This document shows, piece by piece, positions 42,771 to 52,572 of a stretch of 64,000 bases of DNA. Each line of letters starts with the position of its first letter. The first letter of the stretch is position 1. The notes under the pieces were generated by a model that made no database searches, was not told the DNA's origin, and saw only the letters and a list, made by a program, of their open reading frames with translations. Made by a program: the position numbers and the translations under genes. This DNA is from a virus. Where the stretch lies: positions 1-64,000 of IMG/VR virus record IMGVR_UViG_3300037112_000094; one strand, 5' to 3'.

Positions 42771-44087
42771 TTATGCACCCATCAACAAAAATATCTGAGC
42801 GAAACCAACACCGCCGCCTGCCGGTGGTCCGCCATCTGTGAGACCACCGCCTGCGTCAAAAATAGCCATGTTTCCGGCAGAACCTGTCCCATCGCTCATC
42901 TGCACATCAACATCACCGGCACCCGTTCCGTGATAACCTGTGACCTTAGCAGGAATAGCTATGTTACCACTTATGCCTATGTCTCCAATTACATCTAACT
43001 GGACAGCCGGAGAGGGGTTGTTAATACCAACATAGCCATGAGCAGATGGGTAGTCAGTATTATTAGCCGGTTGAACGTAGATCTGATTCGTGCCGCCAAT
43101 GTAAAAGGGCGTCTCAGCGAAGTTGTTATCAAAGAATGAAAGGAATCCATTAGAACCAGCAGTAGTGCCATCACAACTGACACCGAGGAAAGCTCCTGAC
43201 CAAAGTATAGTAGGTGAAACACCAGGTGCTGTTGACAACGACCCGAAGTACGAGGTACCTTCCGCAACAGCAAGAATCGGCACAATGTTGCCAAAGTTAC
43301 CAACAAGGTCGTTATACAAGTCAGTAGCTGATTGACCTGTCGCGCCGAAGACAGCACCACTACCACCAGATAAGACACCGGCAAAGTAAGATGGTGTAGT
43401 TGAAGTATCGCTACAAGTTAAAGGTTCACTTGATGTTATGATGCCAGTAGTCGTTACGCCATCGTCAAGATGACTGTCTCCTAAGGCAGTCGGTCCTGTA
43501 AAGACAGGGATGTAGCCGGTCGTTCCTGATCCGCTCACACCTGCGATTACGGTAGCTGCCCAGAAATTTGTCCCGTCGAAGTAGACCAGCGCCATAGCTT
43601 CGGCGATCACCGGCATGGAGGCCGCGCCAAGGTTTCCGGGATAGCTGATCGTCCCTGTAGCTGGAGTCAAAGTGGCGGTTCCCGATCCTAAATTGAGGAA
43701 GAATGTGTACCACGGAAGAGTGATTCCGGGAATCGATCCGGCAGATGTGAGGGTCACCGCGATAGGCGATGCGTCACTCAGAATGATCAGCGCACCCTCA
43801 TCGCTAGGCTGCGTCGCATAGATGGTCACTCCCTGTTGCGGGTTGACGAACCCAATGTTGTTTATGATGTTCGTGATGCTCTGTGAGGAGCCACTCGACG
43901 AAGAAGATGACGCAGTCACCGCCCCGACAGTAGTCACCAAAGAATCGATCTGAGATTTTAGTTTCGGAATCGCCTGTTGCAGGTCGGTAATCGCGTCGTC
44001 GTGGTATTGAATAGTCTCCACAACTTCGGGCTCGGCTTTTCCCTCGATTCCGATTGGCAATCGCATTGAGACTGGGTTTGTGCTCAT
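42771..44087 (-). CDS. Tail fibre protein
   Basis: A 438-residue protein. The N-terminal 45 residues are helical (VETIQYHDDAITDLQQAIPKL), followed by a Ser-rich linker and a long Gly/Thr/Ser-rich beta region with fibre-like segments (GYVGINNPSPAVQLDVIGDIGI). It ends with a hydrophobic Gly-rich tail. This is typical of trimeric fibre shafts. It shares an ATGA overlap with the small zinc protein at 44084. Confidence 0.8.
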   Translation of the reverse strand: MSTNPVSMRLPIGIEGKAEPEVVETIQYHDDAITDLQQAIPKLKSQIDSLVTTVGAVTASSSSSSGSSQSITNIINNIGFVNPQQGVTIYATQPSDEGALIILSDASPIAVTLTSAGSIPGITLPWYTFFLNLGSGTATLTPATGTISYPGNLGAASMPVIAEAMALVYFDGTNFWAATVIAGVSGSGTTGYIPVFTGPTALGDSHLDDGVTTTGIITSSEPLTCSDTSTTPSYFAGVLSGGSGAVFGATGQSATDLYNDLVGNFGNIVPILAVAEGTSYFGSLSTAPGVSPTILWSGAFLGVSCDGTTAGSNGFLSFFDNNFAETPFYIGGTNQIYVQPANNTDYPSAHGYVGINNPSPAVQLDVIGDIGISGNIAIPAKVTGYHGTGAGDVDVQMSDGTGSAGNMAIFDAGGGLTDGGPPAGGGVGFAQIFLLMGA

Positions 44088-44245
44088 TTAACAGCCCTCT
44101 TCTGATTTACTTTTTGCCACTTCGTGCATTTGTCACACAGCCGATGCGTGTTTAGGTTGCGATGGGTATCAGTATCAGGCAACTGTGCATTGCTAACGGC
44201 TCCGCACCTACGACAGCGTCGAGATGTTATGCTTCCGAATTTCAT
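44084..44245 (-). CDS. Small zinc-finger protein
   Basis: A 53-residue protein (MKFGSITSRRCRRCGAVSNA...) with CRRC and LCDKC pairs spaced for one zinc ion, and a basic C-terminus. It overlaps its neighbours by 4 bp on both sides, which supports it as a real coupled gene. A small zinc ribbon inside a tail operon is unusual; its role is unknown. Confidence 0.75.
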   Translation of the reverse strand: MKFGSITSRRCRRCGAVSNAQLPDTDTHRNLNTHRLCDKCTKWQKVNQKRAVK

Positions 44246-47200
44246 GCTTGACCCCCTGTGCCTCCGGAAGGTGTGAACGGATTAACCGGGCGGTATGGTG
44301 CCGAGGAGCCCCAGTCATGGACGTTCAAGATACAGCCGTCAAGGTACACCGCCAAAGCGGGGTCCGTGGACTGGAACTGCATCTGCAGGAGCTTGTACTT
44401 GTTCGCACCAACCTTGAAGGTGTACTTCGTAGGTTCCTCCGTCGTCGCCGGGAGTGTGATTGGCGGAGGTCCATAACTTCCGTTGCCTTCATCGGCAACG
44501 ATGAACGTCAGTGTCACCGCCTGATTTGAAGTGTACTCGACCGTCGCTTCGTACATATTCTGCCATCCGACGCCGCCGAAAGCGGGGGTGAGAACCGTTC
44601 CAGTTACGGTTTCGGTTCCGGAGGAAGACATGAGGCGTACTGTGCCGTCCGAGCAACCGACAAGGATTCCCTGCTGGCTTTCACCTTCGTCTGCCGCGTG
44701 TATAGTTGGAATTGGGCCGATGTATTTATCCAGAATCCATCCCTCAGCGGCGGTGTCAAATACCAAGGTAGCGTTCCCTGTTTCCTCAACGGAAGCCTCG
44801 TAGAAAACAGTCAGAGACACTTCATTAAGATTCAACTGTGATCCTAGATTCAGACCTGAAGCGAAGTTCGCTCCCAAGTTGTTGGCCTGTGTGCCCGACA
44901 TTCCTCCCTGTCCCCATAGATCGCCGTTTCCGCCGAGGGTGTACGGCAAAGGCCACGATCCCGGATTGATTGCCTTAACATTTCCGACTGGAGTTCCACT
45001 TACTGTCAGTTGAATGGTCTCGTCGCTTGCGCCACCGAAAACCAATCCGCTTTCGAAATCGATCTCGATACCAGTTACCACAGCCCCCGGAGGAATCGAC
45101 AACCCGGTTCCTGTGAGTTCTAAGGTCTGTGATTGATTCGATGGCAGAGCACCGCTTGAAACCGTGTAGTAGACGGCAAGTGCGACGGAAGAGACATCAA
45201 CTCGACCCGGCCATGGTCCAGTTCGAGCCGTGAGGTTTAGATTGAGGTAAGCTCCAGTGATATCGGCAGCCAAACTTCCCAATGAATCTGCTGGTGAGGG
45301 AGCACTATATTGGCCGTCCGCTGTAACATACTCGCTCCACACCTCTGTGACACCAACACCACCCGATAGAACAAAATAAAAACCGCTGGCTGTTTCAAAA
45401 TTCGCCATGACTGCCACAGGATAGATTCTGGTGATGACAGCACCCACGGGGAGAGTGGGAACCGTGAAACCGCTCCATCCACAGTCCACGTCGGTGAGGA
45501 ATGGAGTGTCTGGAGTTCCGGTATTAGCCGTGCCACAGGCTCCGCCTGCAATCCAGCTTGCCGACGCGATTCCAGCCTTTGCTCCGGCGAACGTAGTGAA
45601 TCCGCTGTTTGGAGGTAGTGCAGCGGTTGGAAGAGAATAAGCTACATATTCTCCAGCGTCAGGAGTAAACGGAGGATTCGGAATCGAAAGAGACGCATAG
45701 TTAGGGATGGCTGGAGTGGCGTTTCCGGAATCAGCCGTCGCTCCCGTGTCTGGATAGGGGAAGACCGCCGAAAACTGCGTTGAACTCAAACCAGAAGATA
45801 TTACAACCAGCGGAATTCCGTTAAGAAATGAACCAGCCACCATGTCCGCAAAATTAACCGCTTCTCCAGCCACAAAATCGTTATCGGATATGAATGTCAT
45901 TACGCCGCCGCTTACCGACCAACTCGTGATCGTAGCGGATACTGGCGTTCCAGACAGCAGAGCGCCCGGTGGGTTCAACCACGCTATGCCGCTCCCAGCG
46001 CTCGCGGCATTCTCTGGAACAAAGCTGACATTCGTAACTATCGTTCCGCTGAAGTTGTAGCCGTAGTCGTAGTAGAGATACCCATTCTGGTAGGTGAATT
46101 GCTGGAATTGTGGATGGGTGTCGTCCGGAGGATAGATGATCACGCCATTTCTTGTGACTGGAGTTGGGATAGAACCTTCATGCGAGAAGAGAGGATAGAG
46201 AGTCTCATCTGTGATCGACTTCGATGACAAGCCAGCAACCGACACGTGGACTCCGTCATCGACGCGGAAGAACACGTTTCCTCCACCTGAAACGGCCACA
46301 CAACGCGGCATGAACAGACCACGATCAATCGGCGTGAGGCGTGTGCTCCAAGTCGATCCTGAAGTGCCAGTGGCCGTGGCGAGTGCATTGAAGAAGTTGG
46401 GAACGATGTTCCAGAACCTCTTGATCGAACCCAAGAGCACTTTTCCAGTCGTCATCACGAGGTTGATGAGAGTCTCCGATGGATCGGTGATGTCCTGCTG
46501 GTTAGTGTCAGGAGCCGAATCAAGATTGTTGCCTTTCGACCAGTAGTAGGTTGCTGGGCGTAACGGATCACCAACCCCGCAAGCGAACGGAATGTTGTCG
46601 GTAGGACCGGCAATGTAAGGCATCGGCTGCGCTGCCAGAATAGGTTCCGGAATCTCATACACGAGATTCGTTCCATCCGGGACATTGGGTATTTCTATCG
46701 TCGTCGTGGACGTTGGACGCGCGATGAAGATGTACGGGAGAGATGTCGGTGAACCAATCAGGATCACCGTTCCTCCGAGCCAACGGATGTTGAATCCAGT
46801 TGCCGAACCTCCTATCGCGCCACCTGAAACCCAAGTGATCACTCCACCTGAGACGCTGCAAGTTCCCTTCTGCGGAAGATCAATCGATGGGAATGGTTCA
46901 AAGTTGTCGTACTCCAAAAGCTGGGTGCCCAATTCTGTATCGGTAAGCGAGTCGGTGATCGGGGTGTTCGTTCCACCACCACCTAAGTCGTCGTTTGGCC
47001 CGGTCGCCACATAGGTAAAATTTGCCGTAGTAGAGTCGACGCGATAGTAATCCACCACATCGACTTGCGGATCGTTGGACCAGTACGAAGTGACAGTGTT
47101 CGCCGTGACCGGTACCGTCTCTGGCGCGGATTCTGGAGAGGGATTAGACAATGCCCCAGTCGTCGAGGAGCGATAGACATAGCGGTACTGTGTTTCCTGA

Positions 47201-49557
47201 CGAACACTGGCTGGGAGCGGCGGAACAAGTGTCGGCGCTCCACCAGCGGTAGCTGAGACATTGATGAGAAGAATGCGTCCTGAGTGGTACCAGAAGTCGT
47301 AATCGACCTCGATTGGATATACGCCAGCATTTGGGACGCTTACTACGACCGTAGCCTGCGACTCCACTCCTCCAAGCCCATGGCCCGAGAACAGCGCTGT
47401 GACGCGCGGAAGAAGCGGCAAACCGCTCACCACTGTGATCGACTGTCCGGCTTCAGATAGCGTAGTGGACCGAGAGGTGGTCGATGAGAGTGTCGGCGGG
47501 TTCCCGGATGCGTACTGAAAGCTTTCTCCAGACGCAGAGAACAAAGTTACGCCCCCTCCGATTCCCCAGATGATGTCGTCTTTGTACGTGAGGACAAAGG
47601 TGTAGTTTCCTGCCGATGGAAAGTAGATATTTCCTGTCAGACAGAAATTGAAGTTGTCGAAGCTCGTGTTGGTTGGATAAGTCTTTGTCAGCGGTGCCGG
47701 GAATACAGGAGCGCTTCCGAGTACAACACTTTCCGGAGAAATATCGAACCACTGCATCGGCACGGTAATGACAGATGGAGCGGTCGAGTATTCATCGAGG
47801 CTTGGAGGTCCGGGAATGCCTGTCGGTTGAGCGGGGACCGCCTGCGAACCGAAGTTGGCGTCGAAGATGAGCGAATTGCCTGTCGTGGTTCCGACAGCAT
47901 TGCTGATCGAGTGCGATGGGCCGGAGCCCGAAGGATCATCCGGATTCCTCCAGAGATACACCGCGACGCCTCCGCTCGTCGGGGAGTCGTCAAAATAACT
48001 GAGCGACAGGTTCCCAAGAAGAGCCGTGGTCGTGGGCAGTGCATTCGTTGTGACTGTAGCCACGAGTGCGAATGATCCAGAGTTAGAGGAGAACGTGTTG
48101 CCTGTCGAGTTGATGCCGATTTGAAACTGCTCCGCCCCGAAGGGAACTGGGATCGCAACGCCGATGTTGCCGCCCACGTCGACCACCGAAGTGATGTAGA
48201 GCGGAGCGAGGCCAAGTGGAAGAACGTTGCCAGCGCCGTCCGTGAACGCGCCGACGACCACCGACACTGAGCCCGGAACGACTCCGCCAACCTGCACGTA
48301 GCCACCGGGGTTTGTTGGTCCCGGAGCCGGACCAGCATCAGTAGGGACCTTCAAACCGCCATTGATTGTTGCTGTGCCGGTCAACGATGTGACCGTGACC
48401 GTCGATGCGTTTAGAACTTCGATGATGAACGGTGGCGTCCCGTCTGGCGTCGGGTCGGGCGGACCGTGCGATTCGCCGTAGTTGAAGGATGGATTTTGGC
48501 CGAGGTAGTTTGTCCACGGGATATCCGTGGCGAGCAGAGTACCTGTCGTGGTCACTGTCCCCGAAGAAGTCGAGACTACGGGCGCAAGTTGTGGCTCCTT
48601 GATGCCCATCTTGTAAGTCAGACCGTCAGATCGAATCTTCAACATCCCCGAGCAGACGAACCCGGATGCCGTGATCGTTACGTCTCCCTGCGGTGCCGAA
48701 TCTCCAACGTACATCCACGGCTGAACGGAAGCGTTCGGGCGGAACGGGACCAGCGACACAGGGTTTCCGGAGAGTCCGGAGGCGACCTCTGTGTTGTTGA
48801 CGTACATCTTCCCACCCGCGCCGATCACCAGAGCATAACCGGAAGACGGTCCATTAGGCGTTGAGTCGTTCAGACGACGAATGGTATAGGGAGCATCTGG
48901 AAGGGCGATGGGAATCTGGGTCGTGTAGTAGACCGTGACGACGAGTGCATTAAGACTTATGTTAGCGAAAAAGTGACCGCCTCCAGCCACGGCGCAAGTG
49001 ATTTGAAAACCAATTCCAGTTGCTCCATTGACGTTCGTAGGTGTCCACGCGAAGCCGAGAAGGTTACCCATCCCTCCACATAGAACCGGGTAGCCTATCG
49101 TTCCACCAAGAGTAGTCGGGACCGAAGGTCCAGCGGCGATGCCATTTGCTGTCGGCTGAAGCGTTGCATTTGCTGTCTGGAGAGAACCGGAGCCGCTGTA
49201 GAACAAGAACTCAACGCCGGTAACCGTCGCAGTAGCCGGTATCGCAAACCCCAACGCCGAAATGTTTAAGGTCTGCGAACTTGCGCCCGGAGCGATGCTT
49301 ACCTGCGCGGATGTGGCGCTCGTCGAGAAGATGTCAGATGGATTCGTCCATGCCGTTCCACCGCCAGTTTGCGACACCGTTCCGGTGCTCACCGATTCCG
49401 AACCAAGGCTCGCTGGACCAATTGGAGTCGTGAGCGGATTGCGCAACGTGAATCCGCCGTTGATGTAGGCACGAACGTTCGTAGCCAGCGTCGCGAAGCC
49501 AGCCGCGAGGCGGTTGATGGGGTGAACGAGATCGAAACCTCTGAAGCGGATCGCCAT
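44242..49557 (-). CDS. Giant tail/baseplate protein with PA14-like region
   Basis: A 1771-residue beta-rich protein. The N-terminus IRFRGFDLVHPINRLAAGFATLATNVRA is a likely docking helix. It is followed by repeated Ser/Thr/Gly-rich beta domains (several share GVEFLFYSGSG/GIEIDFESG-like strands). Near residues 610-760 there is a PA14-like segment (NIYFPSAGNYTFVLTYKDDI, GVYPIEVDYDFWYHSGRILL). Its size and position suggest a central tail hub, needle or host-binding platform. No enzymatic motif is seen. Confidence 0.75.
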   Translation of the reverse strand: MAIRFRGFDLVHPINRLAAGFATLATNVRAYINGGFTLRNPLTTPIGPASLGSESVSTGTVSQTGGGTAWTNPSDIFSTSATSAQVSIAPGASSQTLNISALGFAIPATATVTGVEFLFYSGSGSLQTANATLQPTANGIAAGPSVPTTLGGTIGYPVLCGGMGNLLGFAWTPTNVNGATGIGFQITCAVAGGGHFFANISLNALVVTVYYTTQIPIALPDAPYTIRRLNDSTPNGPSSGYALVIGAGGKMYVNNTEVASGLSGNPVSLVPFRPNASVQPWMYVGDSAPQGDVTITASGFVCSGMLKIRSDGLTYKMGIKEPQLAPVVSTSSGTVTTTGTLLATDIPWTNYLGQNPSFNYGESHGPPDPTPDGTPPFIIEVLNASTVTVTSLTGTATINGGLKVPTDAGPAPGPTNPGGYVQVGGVVPGSVSVVVGAFTDGAGNVLPLGLAPLYITSVVDVGGNIGVAIPVPFGAEQFQIGINSTGNTFSSNSGSFALVATVTTNALPTTTALLGNLSLSYFDDSPTSGGVAVYLWRNPDDPSGSGPSHSISNAVGTTTGNSLIFDANFGSQAVPAQPTGIPGPPSLDEYSTAPSVITVPMQWFDISPESVVLGSAPVFPAPLTKTYPTNTSFDNFNFCLTGNIYFPSAGNYTFVLTYKDDIIWGIGGGVTLFSASGESFQYASGNPPTLSSTTSRSTTLSEAGQSITVVSGLPLLPRVTALFSGHGLGGVESQATVVVSVPNAGVYPIEVDYDFWYHSGRILLINVSATAGGAPTLVPPLPASVRQETQYRYVYRSSTTGALSNPSPESAPETVPVTANTVTSYWSNDPQVDVVDYYRVDSTTANFTYVATGPNDDLGGGGTNTPITDSLTDTELGTQLLEYDNFEPFPSIDLPQKGTCSVSGGVITWVSGGAIGGSATGFNIRWLGGTVILIGSPTSLPYIFIARPTSTTTIEIPNVPDGTNLVYEIPEPILAAQPMPYIAGPTDNIPFACGVGDPLRPATYYWSKGNNLDSAPDTNQQDITDPSETLINLVMTTGKVLLGSIKRFWNIVPNFFNALATATGTSGSTWSTRLTPIDRGLFMPRCVAVSGGGNVFFRVDDGVHVSVAGLSSKSITDETLYPLFSHEGSIPTPVTRNGVIIYPPDDTHPQFQQFTYQNGYLYYDYGYNFSGTIVTNVSFVPENAASAGSGIAWLNPPGALLSGTPVSATITSWSVSGGVMTFISDNDFVAGEAVNFADMVAGSFLNGIPLVVISSGLSSTQFSAVFPYPDTGATADSGNATPAIPNYASLSIPNPPFTPDAGEYVAYSLPTAALPPNSGFTTFAGAKAGIASASWIAGGACGTANTGTPDTPFLTDVDCGWSGFTVPTLPVGAVITRIYPVAVMANFETASGFYFVLSGGVGVTEVWSEYVTADGQYSAPSPADSLGSLAADITGAYLNLNLTARTGPWPGRVDVSSVALAVYYTVSSGALPSNQSQTLELTGTGLSIPPGAVVTGIEIDFESGLVFGGASDETIQLTVSGTPVGNVKAINPGSWPLPYTLGGNGDLWGQGGMSGTQANNLGANFASGLNLGSQLNLNEVSLTVFYEASVEETGNATLVFDTAAEGWILDKYIGPIPTIHAADEGESQQGILVGCSDGTVRLMSSSGTETVTGTVLTPAFGGVGWQNMYEATVEYTSNQAVTLTFIVADEGNGSYGPPPITLPATTEEPTKYTFKVGANKYKLLQMQFQSTDPALAVYLDGCILNVHDWGSSAPYRPVNPFTPSGGTGGQA

Positions 49558-49559
49558 AG

Positions 49560-50888
49560 TTACCGGGTATTCTTCTTGTTAGCGGAGTTGTATCTGTTCA
49601 TGTCACGTTCCTGTGTCTGAGCGCGCTCCACGAGAATGTCGCTGAAGGCTCCCATACTCTGGAGCCTTGAGTTCTCGGCGGCGCACGCCTGAATCGCCCT
49701 CAGTTCAAGCTCCAGACCCGCCTTCCACTCGCCGCCCCCGAGCTTAAATAGGCACCGGCTCTGAGCAAGATCGAGCACCGTATCCCAGTCCGACCTCGAT
49801 ACCTGCACGTAGGTATTTGTCGAGTCGAGGTACGGCGCGTTTGCGAGGACGGTGACGCCGATTCCCGATCCCTGCGGAGCGGCGATGAAATCCACGCCAC
49901 CCGAGACGATCACGGGTCCGAATCCAGTCGGATTCGAATCCCACTCCGCAGAATAACGGTCCATCGATACGATTGAGTCGATTGTCACCGCTTCTCCGTT
50001 CACCTTTCCGAGTTCGATCCATGGCGTCTTCAAAAGCAATTGGAGCCCGTCTTGGTAGCGCTTCAAGGCATAGTCGGCTCGTTCCCTGTCTGTGGCCTCA
50101 GATTCGTGCCCCAAAAGGTCCGCTAGGGCTCCCCACTCCAATACCCACGCGAAGTCGTTGGGGATGCCAATGGGGGTCGCTGCGGGCGGATTGAACGCTG
50201 CTCCAGATTGCAGGACCACGGCTTCGTAGGTTCCGGCATTATCCGGAGCTACATCCACATCCCAAGTGAGCGGCGGTTCGGAGGACAGACTGAACGTCTG
50301 TGGCGTTCCCGGTGCCAGTTGGTAAAGAGGAGCCTCGTAGAATTCCTGCGCTACCGTGTCGTCACGGTACAGTGTGTTGGGCGTGCCTCCAGTTGGAAGG
50401 TAGCGCACCCTCTCCACGTCGATGACGGTATCCGGAAGTTGTGTTCTGGTCGTACCCGGCGTCAGCGCAATGCCAGAGAGCAGCGACTGGTTAGCATTGC
50501 TGACCTGAAGCATCTCGTCCCGGCGAGTCTGAAGAGCTTGCGATACTGTCGCGATTGAGAACTGATTTGTGCCCGTCCACGTCCCACCCGTTGGCGGCTC
50601 GAATAGCATGTACTCAAGCTCGGTGTAGCAGTAGACATCGGTGATCGTGCGGAGGCGAGGAGAGTTTGCCAGTTGCCCCAACGAGTTCCAGACATTGGTC
50701 GGGTCGCTGTAGGTGAAATCCTGTCTCCACATGTAGCTCAACACATTGAACTGCCGAAGGCTTTGCTGGAGGTAAACGATCAACTCGGCAGTTGTCCACG
50801 TCGACGTTGAAGACGGAGAGATATTCAGCCTCTGCCCCAGTTGTGAGATAGCGGTCGTTAGGCTCAGCCATTGGTACGTTCCTGCCAT
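49560..50888 (-). CDS. Structural protein, adaptor-like
   Basis: A 442-residue protein, 2 bp from the giant tail gene. The N-terminus LTTAISQLGQRLNISP...ELIVYLQQSLRQFNVL and the middle WVLEWGALADLLGHESEATDRERADYALKRYQDGL look like helical parts of head-tail or tail adaptor proteins, with a beta-rich insertion. No catalytic motif. It possibly joins the giant protein to the tail; family not firmly recognised. Confidence 0.7.
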   Translation of the reverse strand: MAGTYQWLSLTTAISQLGQRLNISPSSTSTWTTAELIVYLQQSLRQFNVLSYMWRQDFTYSDPTNVWNSLGQLANSPRLRTITDVYCYTELEYMLFEPPTGGTWTGTNQFSIATVSQALQTRRDEMLQVSNANQSLLSGIALTPGTTRTQLPDTVIDVERVRYLPTGGTPNTLYRDDTVAQEFYEAPLYQLAPGTPQTFSLSSEPPLTWDVDVAPDNAGTYEAVVLQSGAAFNPPAATPIGIPNDFAWVLEWGALADLLGHESEATDRERADYALKRYQDGLQLLLKTPWIELGKVNGEAVTIDSIVSMDRYSAEWDSNPTGFGPVIVSGGVDFIAAPQGSGIGVTVLANAPYLDSTNTYVQVSRSDWDTVLDLAQSRCLFKLGGGEWKAGLELELRAIQACAAENSRLQSMGAFSDILVERAQTQERDMNRYNSANKKNTR

Positions 50889-50906
50889 TTCCCCTCGCGG
50901 GCTTCA

Positions 50907-51212
50907 TTACATTTTCTTCACTGAGACTTTTTTCTTGCCGCCCTTCTTGCCCTTTCCGCTGACTTTTTTCGCGAGGCCAGCGAAGCCCTGAGAGGCGATT
51001 CGCAGCGCAGTCGGGTGATCTGTGGCGACAAATTTCTTGCTCGTGTATTGGTGCTTCTTGCCCTTTCCAAGGCCCTCGCTGCTCACGCGGACGATGAAGC
51101 CATTCTCGGCCTCTTCGATCCCAGCATTGGCGCTCCGGTCCGGAGACGACATGGGCGCTGCACACGCCGTGTTCTCTGCTGACTTTTTGCTCTTCTTCCG
51201 CTTCTTCGCCAT
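50907..51212 (-). CDS. Small basic protein
   Basis: A 101-residue protein starting at ATG 51212 behind GAGGTGATGTG. Both ends are Lys-rich (KKRKKSKKSAE; GKGKKGGKKKVSVKKM) with a short ordered middle (GFIVRVSSEGLGKGKKHQYTSKKF). It belongs to a set of small basic proteins here (50907-52571) that may bind packaged DNA. Confidence 0.7.
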   Translation of the reverse strand: MAKKRKKSKKSAENTACAAPMSSPDRSANAGIEEAENGFIVRVSSEGLGKGKKHQYTSKKFVATDHPTALRIASQGFAGLAKKVSGKGKKGGKKKVSVKKM

Positions 51213-51216
51213 CACA

Positions 51217-51342
51217 TCACCTCTTCGTCACGATTTTCCTGCGTGTCCCCTTGCCTTTCTTTTTGCCTGAGAGCTTCGGAGCGCAGCAGGCCGACGCTTT
51301 TTTCACCGATTCCAAGTTTGTCGCCCCGACTTCGCTCCCCAT
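51217..51342 (-). CDS. Very small basic protein
   Basis: 41 residues (MGSEVGATNLESVKKASACC...) starting at ATG 51342, 3 bp after the preceding stop, with GAAGGCG upstream. The C-terminal half is KKKGKGTRRKIVTKR. A CC pair near residue 20 is the only notable feature. Its stop lies 4 bp before the next start. Confidence 0.6.
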   Translation of the reverse strand: MGSEVGATNLESVKKASACCAPKLSGKKKGKGTRRKIVTKR

Positions 51343-51345
51343 CGT

Positions 51346-51612
51346 TTACGCCTTCGAAGCGATGCGCTTGCCGTGGTGCTTTTTGCGGCCCTTGGCCTTC
51401 TTGATGTTGCCGTGCTTCGCCTTCCCCATGAACCGCAGCGCCAGACGACCACGCGCGGACTTGCTCTTGTCGGGCGAGGATGCTTCGGATTCAGCTTCCG
51501 CAGTGGTAGATTTTCCGTGAGCCTCTGCGGCTTTGGTCAAGCTCCCTTTGTGCTTAACCGCGCCCTGAATCCACTTCTTTGACTTCTTCGCGTGCTTCTT
51601 CTTATGCGGCAT
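51346..51612 (-). CDS. Small basic virion protein
   Basis: An 88-residue protein. The WIQGAVKHKGSLTKAAEAHGKS segment is a motif I recognise from many phage structural operons (function unknown), followed by a basic LRFMGKAKHGNIKKAKGRKK tail. It overlaps the HNH gene upstream by 11 bp. Confidence 0.75.
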   Translation of the reverse strand: MPHKKKHAKKSKKWIQGAVKHKGSLTKAAEAHGKSTTAEAESEASSPDKSKSARGRLALRFMGKAKHGNIKKAKGRKKHHGKRIASKA

Positions 51613-52255
51613 ATCGAATCTCCTCCCACTTCTTTCCGCGCCATGAATCGTACTGGCATTTTCTGGAACAGAATTTCGATCCTGAAGCGTGACATTTTGG
51701 ACGATAAAACTTAGCTTTACAAAATCTGCATTCGAGGTAAACTCCCGATCTCTGGCGAGGAATCATGATCATTCCTGCAAGATGTGGGTGCTCTTTCGCG
51801 TGGCAATCGGCGCAGATGATTTCTATGTTTTCCTCAGCGTCTCGCTTTTCTGGGAAATCGGCGTATGGAAGCCTATGATGTCCCTGAAGATTCGCGGTCG
51901 ATCCACATCTTTCGCAGGCTTTTCTCTTGCGCTTCACGCGAGCGATTGCGGTCCTGCTCTTCCACTCGCGATCAGAAATTCCGCCCTTCCAGTTCGGATT
52001 GTTATCTTTCGATAGCATCATTCCGACCGCGACCCGTGAACACTTTCTCGTGCAGTAGCGACGATCTTTCGATACTGATTTGTAGCATTCAAAATCGACC
52101 CCGCACACGTAGCACACAAGCCAAACCTTCGGCCTCGGATGGTGAGTCTTAAAGGGTGCAGCGCAACTCCTGGAGCAGTATTTTTCGCCACGGCGCGGCT
52201 TCCCACAGGCGAGGCAGGTTCCCTTGAAGCGACGCTTTGAATACGGAAACGCCAA
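51602..52255 (-). CDS. HNH endonuclease with flanking zinc ribbons
   Basis: About 217 residues. N-terminal treble-clef pairs (CLACGKPRRGEKYCSRSC; CYVCG...YCTRKC) lead to an HNH core: CERCGSTANLQGHHRLPYAD and IEIICADCHAKEHPH. A C-terminal pair completes it (CRFCKAKF...FCSRKC). A TTG start at 52255 is preceded by GGAGGAACA; no ATG lies nearby. A terminator lies just upstream, so the gene may have its own weak promoter. Confidence 0.85.
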   Translation of the reverse strand: MAFPYSKRRFKGTCLACGKPRRGEKYCSRSCAAPFKTHHPRPKVWLVCYVCGVDFECYKSVSKDRRYCTRKCSRVAVGMMLSKDNNPNWKGGISDREWKSRTAIARVKRKRKACERCGSTANLQGHHRLPYADFPEKRDAEENIEIICADCHAKEHPHLAGMIMIPRQRSGVYLECRFCKAKFYRPKCHASGSKFCSRKCQYDSWRGKKWEEIRYAA

Positions 52256-52265
52256 TGTTCCTCCA

Positions 52266-52298
52266 AACAAAAACGGCCCCGACTTTTACGTCGGAGCC
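52266..52298 (-). terminator. Terminator between lysis and basic-protein genes
   Basis: GGCTCCGAC-GTAAAA-GTCGGGGCC is followed on minus by GTTTTTGTTT. It ends transcripts from the lysis operon. The stretch 52299-52391 holds no gene. Confidence 0.85.
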
Positions 52299-52391
52299 GC
52301 CGCTTGTTTCCCGAGCCGGTCAGGATGGGATCGGGAAGGCACGTTGCTCACTGCTGTTTATACCGCAATCGAGAGCCGCTGTCACTGAAAA

Positions 52392-52571
52392 TCAGCGCTT
52401 TCGCGATACTCTCTTCTTCTGCGCTTTCTTGCGCTTCTTGCCGTGCTGAACCTTGTGGCATCCTTTGCCTTTGATGCAAACCTTTTCGGCGTGCGTGGGA
52501 ATGCCGTGGATGTGCGTGTACGCGCGGCTCTCGCGGTAGGCTTCCTCGCTCTTGAACGTCTCGGTTGGCAT
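52392..52571 (-). CDS. Small basic phage protein
   Basis: A 59-residue protein (MPTETFKSEEAYRESRAYTH...) with KVCIKGKGCHKVQHGKK and a Lys/Arg-rich end. The AYTHIHGI...CIKGKGCHK pattern recurs in phage genomes as an uncharacterised small protein. It starts 1 bp after the lysin stop (TAG), so it is translationally coupled. Confidence 0.75.
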   Translation of the reverse strand: MPTETFKSEEAYRESRAYTHIHGIPTHAEKVCIKGKGCHKVQHGKKRKKAQKKRVSRKR

Positions 52572-52572
52572 C

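Noticed and set aside
44242-49557. Diversity-generating retroelement target in the giant tail protein
   Set aside because: No reverse transcriptase gene and no template repeat matching a C-terminal lectin segment are visible in the window.
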